Source: Akkermansia sp. RCC_12PD (GTDB lineage: Bacteria > Verrucomicrobiota > Verrucomicrobiia > Verrucomicrobiales > Akkermansiaceae). From it: 64,000 nt of DNA. The stretch is taken from contig NZ_CP143889.1 in assembly GCF_036417355.1 (NCBI RefSeq), positions 1,116,001 to 1,180,000 on the forward strand. The letters are read 5' to 3'. A program made the position numbers and the translations under genes. Positions 1 to 7,816 of this stretch are shown piece after piece. The notes beneath the pieces were generated by a model. The model was not told the origin of the DNA. It worked only from the letters and a program-made list of their open reading frames with translations, and searched no databases. Within the stretch, counting starts at the first letter, position 1. Every line of letters begins with the position of its first letter.

Positions 1-619
1 CCTCAAACATTCGGCTCTCCCTGGCCATATCCAACAACCACTTGGATGGCGTGACAATGGTTAAATCAGGTATCCTGGCAAAATATTCCTTCTTCTTGCG
101 GAATAACCACCCCGGCCAGCTCCCACAGCCTAAAATATGCCCGAGGCGAGGGCAATCTCCCCTGCAGCTATTCCGGTAAAGGAGGCATCCCATTTCCCCA
201 TGGCAGCCGCCTGTAACAGGCATGGTGTCGTGAAGCGTATACACGAGGGGCCTGCCAATCAAATGAAGACGGCTGAAATCCAGAGTGCGTCCGGCTATCC
301 AATGAAGATTAACGATGTCAGCCTCCTCCATTTGATCTACACTGAACCCCATGCCCAAAACACTGTAAAAAGGAGTATTGCGATCGTAAGGCACTGTCAA
401 GCGGCACATGCCGCGGGCTACCCACCGCTTGGCGGAATCCTGCATCCTCCGGTAGCAGGATCTTCTTATTTCCTTTCCAATCCCATTCCCCGCTCTCCGG
501 AGGAGAAGATGGGAATCCGTTCCCTCTGCGTGCCGGTTCAAAGCGTCGTTCAACCGATATGGCATCGAACTTTCCGAAACATTATGGGAAATCTGTGCCA
601 CCTTGAAGGGAAATTCCAT
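1..619 (-). CDS. GT4-type glycosyltransferase, N-terminal part (cut by window edge)
   Basis: Reading the minus strand from an ATG at 619 gives an open frame of about 206 residues that runs off the left edge. It contains NLHWIAGRTLDF, then PLVYTLHDTMPVTGGCHG, then paired cysteines (RGDCPRLGHILGCGSW) and IVTPSKWL. This is the N-terminal Rossmann domain of WcaC/WcaL-like GT4 enzymes, which transfer sugars from nucleotide donors onto cell-surface polysaccharide. The catalytic C-terminal domain lies outside the window. AGGA sits about 8 bases before the ATG. The gene follows the GT8 gene by 23 bases on the same strand, so the two are probably one glycan operon. Family is firm; acceptor and donor cannot be told. 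Confidence 0.85.
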   Translation of the reverse strand, partial: MEFPFKVAQISHNVSESSMPYRLNDALNRHAEGTDSHLLLRRAGNGIGKEIRRSCYRRMQDSAKRWVARGMCRLTVPYDRNTPFYSVLGMGFSVDQMEEADIVNLHWIAGRTLDFSRLHLIGRPLVYTLHDTMPVTGGCHGEMGCLLYRNSCRGDCPRLGHILGCGSWPGWLFRKKKEYFARIPDLTIVTPSKWLLDMARESRMFE

Positions 620-642
620 GACGCGTATCCTATGTCCTGATT

Positions 643-1728
643 TCAATAATACCGCAACTCATGTTTTTGCGCCAAATACTCCAGCATGTTTAAATAATCC
701 CTCCACAGGGTTATTCTCTGCTTCCGCTTGGTCCGGACATGGCCCAAGGAACACCACATTTTCCACTGATGACTGCGCAGTTTTTTCCGAGTGGCTTCCA
801 GAGACTGGCAAAACACCCTTCTGAAATGCAGCTGGAAAACCGGCATGTCAAAAGCTTCCTCCCACCACACGGCTCCATGCACAACGTGGGCAGCCACTCT
901 GGAATGCACATCCCAAGGCTTACTCTCAATCAAATGAAGGATTTTCCAGGACCTTTCTTCATGGATGCGGAAAATATCGGCAAATTCCGTCCCCCTCCAC
1001 GAGGCTTCATCCGGATCCCCCTTCAAATAAGGCTCAAACTGGAAATTCCATTCCACTGGCAAATGTTTGCAGGAACCATAAAAAGCAATGTTCAGGATAT
1101 CCTGGTCGTGATTGAAGAACGTTTCACGGTTGAACAGCTCCATCAACACGGCTTCCTTCCCTTGTTCCCTGATTCCCTTCAAATCCAGGACCAGTACTCC
1201 GCTATTAAAATACCGCCTGATATCCCGAATGCCCAGCTCCTCAAGAAGCTGCCTGTTGGGATTCAAAGCAGTTTCCCCCGATGATAGAAATTTCAAAACG
1301 GAAATATCCGTTACCGCGCCGATGAGGCAACCGTTAAGATCCGTATGGTACAATTCCGCAATGTCCGCATTCAACAACACATCTACATCCAAGTAGATCA
1401 TCCTGTCATATTCGGGAAACAAAGTAGCCAGCCACAACCTGTAATAAATGGAACATGCCACCCCATGCAAATTCCTGGCATTCATCTTTTCTTCCCTGAT
1501 TTTAACCATGGATTTAAAATTCAAAGTTATATGAGAAAAAGAATCTACAAGGGAAGACAGGCATTCCATCTTCTCTCTGCTCATTCCGTCATGCATGATC
1601 CACAAATCATAGGAATACCCCGGATCGCTTCTGCGGCACAGGGAATGGATGGCTACGCCGACATAAGGAGCCCAACCTTCATTCACAGAAAAAATAACGG
1701 CTATATGATCTTTTCTACTGATGGTCAT
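643..1728 (-). CDS. GT8 family glycosyltransferase (RfaJ/GspA-like)
   Basis: A 361-residue cytoplasmic retaining glycosyltransferase that probably adds galactose or glucose to lipopolysaccharide or another surface glycan. The GT8 signatures are in order: the metal-binding DVD at residues 114-116 within IYLDVDVLLN, FNSGVLVLDL at 174-183, NHDQDILN at 206-213, and a degenerate H-x-G-x-KPW element (LHLIESKPWD) near 264-273. There is no signal peptide or membrane segment. Its stop lies 23 bases ahead of the GT4 gene on the same strand. The AT-rich stretch after 1740 is the likely promoter region. Specificity within GT8 is unknown. Confidence 0.9.
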   Translation of the reverse strand: MTISRKDHIAVIFSVNEGWAPYVGVAIHSLCRRSDPGYSYDLWIMHDGMSREKMECLSSLVDSFSHITLNFKSMVKIREEKMNARNLHGVACSIYYRLWLATLFPEYDRMIYLDVDVLLNADIAELYHTDLNGCLIGAVTDISVLKFLSSGETALNPNRQLLEELGIRDIRRYFNSGVLVLDLKGIREQGKEAVLMELFNRETFFNHDQDILNIAFYGSCKHLPVEWNFQFEPYLKGDPDEASWRGTEFADIFRIHEERSWKILHLIESKPWDVHSRVAAHVVHGAVWWEEAFDMPVFQLHFRRVFCQSLEATRKKLRSHQWKMWCSLGHVRTKRKQRITLWRDYLNMLEYLAQKHELRYY

Positions 1729-2419
1729 CCCGAGGGCAAAATCTACGGAACTACGAATTCGGTGTCAATTTTAATTTTTGAAAATAAATGATTTAACAAA
1801 AATAAAAATAGTATAATTTATGATAGCAAAATCAATAATCATCCATTTATTCTAAAAATTTTAGAATCCCGCCTAGTTAAGAGTCGGAGAATCGCATCTA
1901 ATCAAATATTTTTACCGTTCCCGCTTTTCAGAGAAGAAGTTTAGAGGCGCATTCGTTTGTTCTCGCTTGATAGGAATGCTTTAAAAACAACACCTTTGAC
2001 AATCTTAAACTGAAAAACCGTCAATCATGCATTGATACTTTTGCGCGAAAGGTTCTCTGAGATCTGTGAAAGTAAAGCTCATTTTGATCAAGAAAGTGTT
2101 AAGAGTGATGAAAGCTATTTTGCCGCCAGAAGAACGTGAGGCGCCCAGTGCCGCCAACTGGCATGCGGCGTTGAATTCCTGTTGCCTGGCAGGAGAAGGG
2201 CTCTTCCTTTCTCACTGAATGTCCTGAACATGCAAGGTAATCCGGGCGTTCGTCATCACCCGCGGCACTACCGGATTCGTAGTCCGACAAAAGAGGCCTT
2301 CATTCCTTCCGTTATGGAGGAACTGGATCGCTGCGGCCATAGGGACATTCACCTGCAGCTGTCCAGCAGCTGGCCAACCGCTACGAACGGTTGCTCCGGA
2401 GAAAAACGGCCCTTTGGCA
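1729..2419. other. Intergenic region, AT-rich then GC-rich; no gene seen
   Basis: The first 300 bases are AT-rich and probably hold promoters for the leftward glycosyltransferase genes. The rest is GC-rich but its short open frames match no family I recognise and overlap one another on both strands, so I treat them as chance. It ends in the promoter at 2420-2447. Confidence 0.5.
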
Positions 2420-2447
2420 TTGACACGGAAGACATGCCGCCTACACT
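2420..2447 (+). promoter_or_regulatory. Sigma-70-like promoter of the first fucosyltransferase gene
   Basis: A perfect -35 (TTGACA, 2420-2425) and a -10-like TACACT (2442-2447) are separated by 16 bases, 25 bases before the ATG at 2472. The -35 sits in an 18-base block (GGCCCTTTGGCATTGACA) that recurs exactly at 5663-5680 before the second fucosyltransferase gene. Confidence 0.7.
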
Positions 2448-2471
2448 GGTCGGAGCCTGCCCTTCCCATTC

Positions 2472-3470
2472 ATGAAAACGCTTAAAATCTCCTTTTTGCA
2501 ATCCACACCGGACTTCGGGAAGGAAGGCATCCGGCACCTTCTGGAAGACAGATACCATATAGAGGAAAGCGATTCCGACTTTGATTACCTGATTGCCACA
2601 CCGTGGTTTTACGTCAATCGTGAAGCGTTTTACGACTTCCTGGAGCGCTCGCCCGGCCATCTCACCATCATGTACGGCTGTCATGAAGCCATTGCTCCGG
2701 ACTTCATGCTGTTTGACTATTACATAGGGGTGGACGCCATCCCCGCCAGCGAACGCACCGTAAAACTCCCCAGCCTGCGGCACCACCTTCAGGAAGTGCA
2801 CGGGGCCAAGAAAGGACTGAATGCGGAAAACCTTCTCGCCGCCAAAACCGGCTTCTGCAATTTCATTTACGCCAACCGGAAATCCCACCCCAACCGGGAC
2901 GCCATGTTCCACAAGCTTTCCAGCTATAAATTCGTCAATTCCCTGGGAAGCCATCTCAACAACACGCCGGGCGACGGCCTCCGGACGGGAGACTGGTACG
3001 CCTCATCCATCCGGATGAAAAAACCGTACAAATTCTCCATTGCCTTTGAAAATGCCTGGTACCCCGGCTATACCAGCGAAAAACTCGTCACCAGCATGCT
3101 TGCCGGCACCATCCCCATTTACTGGGGCAATCCTGACATTGGCAGGGAATTCAACTCCTCCTCCTTCATCAACTGCCATGACTTTCCCACGCTGGACGAC
3201 GCAGTGGCCTATGTAAAAAAGGTGGATGAGGACAACGGCCTCTGGTGTGAAATCATGTCCCGCCCCTGGAAAACACCGGAACAGGAAATCCTGTTTCTGG
3301 AAGAAACGGCACGGGAAACGGAAAAGCTCTACAGGATTTTCGACCAGGCGCCGGAAGAAGCGCACCGCAAGGGTGACGGTACATGGATCTCCTATTATCA
3401 GCGTTTTCTGAAACGCGGCCACAAAGGGCGCCTGGCCTGGCACAGCCTGAAATCCCGCCTCCATCAATAA
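2472..3470 (+). CDS. GT10 alpha-1,3/4-fucosyltransferase
   Basis: A 332-residue enzyme that should move fucose from GDP-fucose to GlcNAc in a surface glycan, as in Lewis-type structures of Helicobacter and Bacteroides. The GT10 signature is at residues 187-220: KFSIAFENAWYPGYTSEKL followed by AGTIPIYWGNPDI, which carries the conserved FEN and EK residues for nucleotide-sugar binding. There is no signal peptide; the basic C-terminus could associate with the inner membrane. The ATG lies just after a strong promoter. It is followed on the same strand by the acyltransferase at 3560. Family is certain; linkage and acceptor are inferred. Confidence 0.9.
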   Translation: MKTLKISFLQSTPDFGKEGIRHLLEDRYHIEESDSDFDYLIATPWFYVNREAFYDFLERSPGHLTIMYGCHEAIAPDFMLFDYYIGVDAIPASERTVKLPSLRHHLQEVHGAKKGLNAENLLAAKTGFCNFIYANRKSHPNRDAMFHKLSSYKFVNSLGSHLNNTPGDGLRTGDWYASSIRMKKPYKFSIAFENAWYPGYTSEKLVTSMLAGTIPIYWGNPDIGREFNSSSFINCHDFPTLDDAVAYVKKVDEDNGLWCEIMSRPWKTPEQEILFLEETARETEKLYRIFDQAPEEAHRKGDGTWISYYQRFLKRGHKGRLAWHSLKSRLHQ

Positions 3471-3559
3471 CGAAGAGCCATACACGACGCGGACTCTCTG
3501 CAAACAGCCTTTTCATTCCTTCCTGCTATCCCTCCTGATTTTACGCGCCTTTCACCCTT

Positions 3560-5635
3560 ATGAACAAATGCATCTCTGAAAACTTTTGTTCACCTTCTTC
3601 CCGGCAGGGCGGAAACTTCATTCACGGAACATACTTTCCCCACATCGACGGCCTGCGGACATTCGCCGTACTCTCCGTCGTCCTGTACCACTTGCAGGAA
3701 TGGCTGTGCCCGGGCGGCTACACTGGGGTGGACATCTTTTTTGTCATTTCCGGCTATTTGATCGGCGGGGGCCTTGTTCGCAGTCTGAAAGAAAACTCCT
3801 TTTCCCTGACTTCCTTTTACTGCCGCAGAATCAAGCGCATCATGCCTGCCTACTTCTGCCTCATTGCGGTGGTGCTGGCCTTCGGCTGCTTTGTCCTGGA
3901 CTGCGACGACCTGCGTTCCCTGGGCCGAACAGTTAGATCAAGCACGCTCTTCATCACCAACATTTATTTCAACAGAACCACAGGAGATTATTTCAGCCCG
4001 GCCACGGAGGAAAACCCCCTGCTGAATCTGTGGTCGCTGAGCGTGGAAGAACAATTCTACCTCGTCATCCCGCTGGCCCTCCTGTTCATGTGGAAAACCC
4101 GGCGTTCCGCCCTAATGGCCGCCGTCTGCGGAACCATGCTTCTTTCCCTGTGCGTAGCTACCTACCAAATGGACATGGTAGAGCAAAGCAAGGCCTTTTA
4201 CCTGCTTCCCGGCCGTGCCTGGGAGCTTCTGGCCGGCTGCCTGCTCGCCCTGGCTCCCGCCGTGGCGGACAAAACGCGGGGAAAAGGGCTGCTGGCCCTG
4301 GCAGGATGGACCGGAATCCTCGCCCCCTTTGCCTGTTATACCTCCTCCACCCTCTTTCCCGGCTATACCGCACTGCCTTCCGTTGCCGGGGCCGTACTCC
4401 TGATACGCTACGGCAGTGACGGCTGGTCCGGGCGCATTCTGAAACATCCCGTCTGCACGGGTATCGGTAAAATCTCCTATTCCCTGTATTTGTGGCACTG
4501 GCCTGTCATCGTTTACTGGACCTACTGCCGTTTCAACGAGTGCGGCGTATGGGATTATGCGGGAATGTTTCTCGCCTCCTTCGCCCTGGCCTACCTCTCT
4601 TGGAAATTCGTTGAAATGCCCTTCAGGACGGCACCCGCGTTCTGGACGCGCAAAAACGCTTTCGTCTTCACTATGGTCGGCTGCTGCATGCTTGGTTTTG
4701 CCGGGGAATGGCTCAAATGGACGGACGGCGCCCGCAACTACTGGCATGTGGCGATCAACAACATGCCGTTTCCGGAATACTGGCGCGGACAGGCCTTCCC
4801 CCCCTCGTTCGGCATCACGCCGCCGGACAAGGCCGTGGTGGAAAAGGGAAACCTGATCCAGTCCCATCACCCGGAGCTCGGCGACGTAACCGGATATCCC
4901 CTTGTCAGTCTCGGCAGGGAGGACCTCGCACCGGCTTTTCTTTTGATCGGAGACAGCCATGCCATGGCCAGTTCTCCGGGGTTCGACTCCGCCGCCAGGC
5001 TTCTGCACAAATCCGGCCTCTTTTTCCGTGCCCGTCTATGCCCTTTGAGCGGCATTTCCAACTCTTCAGAAAGCGGTGCACTGGCCCAGCTGCGGCTCAT
5101 GTACCCGCATTGGGAACACAACATGAACCTGATCCTGGACTGGCTGGAACACACTCCCCATATTCGCACCGTGTTTATCCATAACCGCTGGATCGAGCTT
5201 GTCAACGACCAGCGGGATGAACAGATGAAGCAGCTCGTCTTCCAGGGCCTGTACAATACCTGCAAACGCATCCGCCAGTCGGGCAGGCAGGTCGTGCTGC
5301 TGGGTCCCGTGCCGGAATGGACATTCGGGCCATGCAAACTCATGCGCCGCAACGCGTTGCTGAATTCCAACCGGTCAGACCGCCTGCTGGGCGGAGACTT
5401 CAATACCCGCCAGCGTCCCGTCTTCACGATGCTTGAACACATGGCTGAAACCGGACTGTGCCGGGTAGTCCTGCTCCATGAAGCCTTTCATAAAAACGGA
5501 CAATGGATGGAGCAGGAAGGAGGCCACCTGCTGTACTGTGACGACAACCATCTCTCGCCCTACGGCTCCAGGAAAATGGTCGCCAGCGTCATTGACCGTC
5601 TTTTCCCGGAATGGGAGAACACGGCATCCAACTAA
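3560..5635 (+). CDS. OafA/YrhL-type acyltransferase with C-terminal SGNH domain
   Basis: A 691-residue inner-membrane protein. The N-terminal half is an acyltransferase-3 domain, beginning HIDGLRTFAVLSVVLYHL with the catalytic His, followed by GYTGVDIFFVISGYLIGG and about ten hydrophobic helices. The C-terminal half is a periplasmic SGNH/GDSL domain, with the nucleophile block IGDSHAMA near residue 462 and the Asp/His block DDNHLSPYG near 661. Such two-domain proteins take acetyl groups across the membrane and O-acetylate lipopolysaccharide or exopolysaccharide sugars. It sits between the two GT10 genes, so it probably modifies the glycan they help build. The ATG at 3560 follows a short gap with no obvious Shine-Dalgarno. 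Confidence 0.9.
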   Translation: MNKCISENFCSPSSRQGGNFIHGTYFPHIDGLRTFAVLSVVLYHLQEWLCPGGYTGVDIFFVISGYLIGGGLVRSLKENSFSLTSFYCRRIKRIMPAYFCLIAVVLAFGCFVLDCDDLRSLGRTVRSSTLFITNIYFNRTTGDYFSPATEENPLLNLWSLSVEEQFYLVIPLALLFMWKTRRSALMAAVCGTMLLSLCVATYQMDMVEQSKAFYLLPGRAWELLAGCLLALAPAVADKTRGKGLLALAGWTGILAPFACYTSSTLFPGYTALPSVAGAVLLIRYGSDGWSGRILKHPVCTGIGKISYSLYLWHWPVIVYWTYCRFNECGVWDYAGMFLASFALAYLSWKFVEMPFRTAPAFWTRKNAFVFTMVGCCMLGFAGEWLKWTDGARNYWHVAINNMPFPEYWRGQAFPPSFGITPPDKAVVEKGNLIQSHHPELGDVTGYPLVSLGREDLAPAFLLIGDSHAMASSPGFDSAARLLHKSGLFFRARLCPLSGISNSSESGALAQLRLMYPHWEHNMNLILDWLEHTPHIRTVFIHNRWIELVNDQRDEQMKQLVFQGLYNTCKRIRQSGRQVVLLGPVPEWTFGPCKLMRRNALLNSNRSDRLLGGDFNTRQRPVFTMLEHMAETGLCRVVLLHEAFHKNGQWMEQEGGHLLYCDDNHLSPYGSRKMVASVIDRLFPEWENTASN

Positions 5636-5674
5636 CCTGCCGCCATTCGTGGAAAAAGGGCAGGCCCTTTGGCA

Positions 5675-5702
5675 TTGACAAGGCAGGTGCTCCCCCTACA
5701 CT
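5675..5702 (+). promoter_or_regulatory. Sigma-70-like promoter of the second fucosyltransferase gene
   Basis: TTGACA (5675-5680), a 16-base spacer and TACACT (5697-5702). The elements and spacing are identical to the promoter at 2420-2447, and the upstream flank GGCCCTTTGGCAT is also shared. This points to one regulator or a copied promoter driving both GT10 genes. Confidence 0.65.
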
Positions 5703-5786
5703 ACGGGCACGGTAGCGCTCCACGCCTCCTCCGTGTTCCGGAAATCCGGCGGCCTTCCCGGCCGTCTTCTTCAACACCAGCTCCAT

Positions 5787-6818
5787 ATGCAGGATTCCAG
5801 CAGCCCCATACGCATCAAGGTCATCAGAAAATCCACCAAGGCCTCTCCCGATGAAACCGACTCCCTGCTGTGGGACGGCTGCCTATTCTGCACGGATGCC
5901 GCCATGACGGACTACGACTGGGTGCTGGTGTACGACGAATTTCCAAGACATGACATCGGCACCATCAGGAATGAAACGGAACCCCTGCTCTGTCCGCCGG
6001 ACCAAACCATTCTGATCACGGTGGAACCGCCATCCATCAAGATATACAGCCGTGCATACACTCGCCAGTTCGGCACCGTCCTGACCACGCATTCCCCAAC
6101 AGACCTTCCCCACCCCAACCACACGCTGGGCCGGGGTTGCCTGGAATGGCTTTATATCAAACCCATGCAGGAAATCCTGGATCAAAAGGAATTCCCCAAG
6201 ACCAAAATGCTTTCCACCATCTGTTCCGCCAAGCAGCACACGCACACGATGCACAAAATGCGCTATGACCTTACGCGCTACCTGGCGGACAGACTGCCTG
6301 AGCTGGACTGGTTCGGGCACGGCATTCGGGAAATAGACAACAAGACCGTCGCCATGGACGACTACAAGTACCACCTGTGCGTGGAAAACCATCTGGAGCC
6401 CCATCACTGGACGGAAAAGCTTTCGGACGCCTTTGTTGCCATGACCCTCCCCTTCTATGCCGGAGATCCGCGTGCCACGGAATGCTTCCCGCCGGAAAGT
6501 TTCATCCCAGTACCCATCAACGACCCCGGAAAAGCCTTTGAAATCATCCGCAAAGCCATGGACGACGGCGAATATGAAAAACGCCTCCCCGCCATCCGGG
6601 AAGCACGCTGCCTGGTTCTGGAAAAATACAACATGTTCGCCCAGACAGCCACAGTCATCCATAACCATCGCGGAACAGGGATCGTCCGGCCCGGAGCCGT
6701 CCTGAAGGGGCGCCACGTCCTGCGGAAAAACCCGGTCAATGCCGTCCGGGAATTGATCGACACACTGGCTTACAAAATCCGGTCCCGCAAAAAACGTAAA
6801 ATCAGTCCCCCGGCATAA
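5787..6818 (+). CDS. GT10-like fucosyltransferase family protein
   Basis: About 343 residues from the ATG at 5787. A GTG at 5733 is in frame, but the 18 residues it adds look non-conserved. Residues about 195-228 hold KYHLCVENHLEPHHWTEKLS followed by DAFVAMTLPFYAGDP. This matches the GT10 donor-binding motif (F/C-x-E-N ... T-E-K ... P-x-Y-x-G). The N-terminal half differs from the fucosyltransferase at 2472, so it is a separate branch and not a recent duplicate. No signal peptide; a strongly basic tail (RSRKKRK) near the C-terminus could bind membrane. It has its own promoter matching that of the other GT10 gene. Fucosyl transfer is likely, but a different sugar cannot be excluded. Confidence 0.8.
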   Translation: MQDSSSPIRIKVIRKSTKASPDETDSLLWDGCLFCTDAAMTDYDWVLVYDEFPRHDIGTIRNETEPLLCPPDQTILITVEPPSIKIYSRAYTRQFGTVLTTHSPTDLPHPNHTLGRGCLEWLYIKPMQEILDQKEFPKTKMLSTICSAKQHTHTMHKMRYDLTRYLADRLPELDWFGHGIREIDNKTVAMDDYKYHLCVENHLEPHHWTEKLSDAFVAMTLPFYAGDPRATECFPPESFIPVPINDPGKAFEIIRKAMDDGEYEKRLPAIREARCLVLEKYNMFAQTATVIHNHRGTGIVRPGAVLKGRHVLRKNPVNAVRELIDTLAYKIRSRKKRKISPPA

Positions 6819-6860
6819 CCCGGATCCCGGCTGTAATTTTTTACAAAAAGCCGTGTTTCT

Positions 6861-7373
6861 TTACCAATAAACGGAGCTGCTGGCAGGCATTCGGGAAATT
6901 GCCTTGCGGCAGGCGGAGCGCGCCGCCTCAGAACGGTGGTAGGACTCCCCGGGCGAACTTTCCCCCTGGTATTCCGCCAGCTTTCTGCCATTCAAATCAT
7001 GCACGGTGACCGTGACCTTTGTCTTGTATCCCGGCCGCGTATCAGGCCCCGCAGTAGGGAAAAAGTAAAGGCCCTTGCGAATCAGGGTATGTTCTTCCGC
7101 CGTCTTGTCGACGGTAACGATGGCCCCGTAATTCCCCTCTCCGGGATAGATGACCCGGAAACCCTTGGCAGACAGGCCGGCCATAGCCGTATCCCTCATG
7201 TCCCAATCAGAGCACTGGACGCTGATATTGTGGTAGGTGGCGCGGCGTTCGGCAGCGGCGCGCTGGTTTTCCTCCATTTCCTTGGAAAACTGCGCCCATT
7301 CCTCCGCCGTACAGGCGGTCAGCAAAACCAGCATGCCGCCGGCACACCATCTGTTCCATTTGCCGTATTTCAT
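6861..7373 (-). CDS. Small lipoprotein of unknown function
   Basis: 170 residues. The N-terminus is a lipoprotein signal: a basic start, then LVLLTAC with the lipobox cysteine at residue 21. A helical, Glu/Ala-rich stretch (about 24-45) follows, then a mixed alpha/beta domain containing TYHNISVQCSDWDM and GNYGAIVTVDK. That layout recalls small outer-membrane lipoproteins that bind or sense envelope components. I do not recognise the family. It stands alone, convergent with the GT10 gene to its left. Confidence 0.75.
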   Translation of the reverse strand: MKYGKWNRWCAGGMLVLLTACTAEEWAQFSKEMEENQRAAAERRATYHNISVQCSDWDMRDTAMAGLSAKGFRVIYPGEGNYGAIVTVDKTAEEHTLIRKGLYFFPTAGPDTRPGYKTKVTVTVHDLNGRKLAEYQGESSPGESYHRSEAARSACRKAISRMPASSSVYW

Positions 7374-7398
7374 CGTCCTAAAAAGCCCGGTTCCCCTC

Positions 7399-7421
7399 CG
7401 GCCTGAACATATTTCAGGCCG
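7399..7421. terminator. Perfect 9-bp hairpin between the lipoprotein and EF-hand genes
   Basis: CGGCCTGAA and TTCAGGCCG surround a 5-base loop, downstream of the leftward EF-hand gene and upstream of the lipoprotein gene. There is no clear T run, so it may be a weak terminator or a transcript-stabilising hairpin. Confidence 0.4.
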
Positions 7422-7460
7422 TTCACATACGGAATCCTGTGAATGAAAGAAGAAAAGACA

Positions 7461-7700
7461 TCAGTCGGACTTGCGGGAGCCGTGCTTCCTGGCTTCCCGC
7501 TCCTCTTCCTTCTGCTTCTTCAGGTCTTCCTTCATCTTGGCCTTCTCTTCCGCATCCAGCTTGCCGTCCTTGTTGGTATCATATTTTTCCAGCATGGCGG
7601 CTTTCTTCTCTGCGGAGGTCATTTTTTTTGGGGCGTCTTCAGCAGCCATGGACGGCAGGGCAAACATGGCGGCAGCGGCAATAAACAAATACTTCTTCAT
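7461..7700 (-). CDS. Secreted EF-hand calcium-binding small protein
   Basis: 79 residues. A classical signal peptide (MKKYLFIAAAAMFALPSMA, cleavage after AxA near residue 20) precedes one EF-hand loop, DTNKDGKLDAEE at residues 40-51. This has Asp/Asn at positions 1, 3 and 5 and Glu at 12, so calcium binding is expected. The rest is highly charged helix (KMKEDLKKQKEEEREARK). It is probably a periplasmic calcium buffer or part of a larger Ca-dependent assembly. It is a single gene with a hairpin after its stop. The role beyond Ca2+ binding is unknown. Confidence 0.8.
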   Translation of the reverse strand: MKKYLFIAAAAMFALPSMAAEDAPKKMTSAEKKAAMLEKYDTNKDGKLDAEEKAKMKEDLKKQKEEEREARKHGSRKSD

Positions 7701-7816
7701 AATAAAATGAAAGGCTTTTATAACTACTCCTGTTTTACTCCCGGACCGCGGCCTTGTCTCTCTTTTTCTCGCAAAAAACGGAAAATCCCTGCCATACTTC
7801 TCCGTTCATGAACACC

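Noticed and set aside
2099-2475. Overlapping short frames before the first fucosyltransferase
   Set aside because: They run across the promoter on both strands, and none resembles a protein family.
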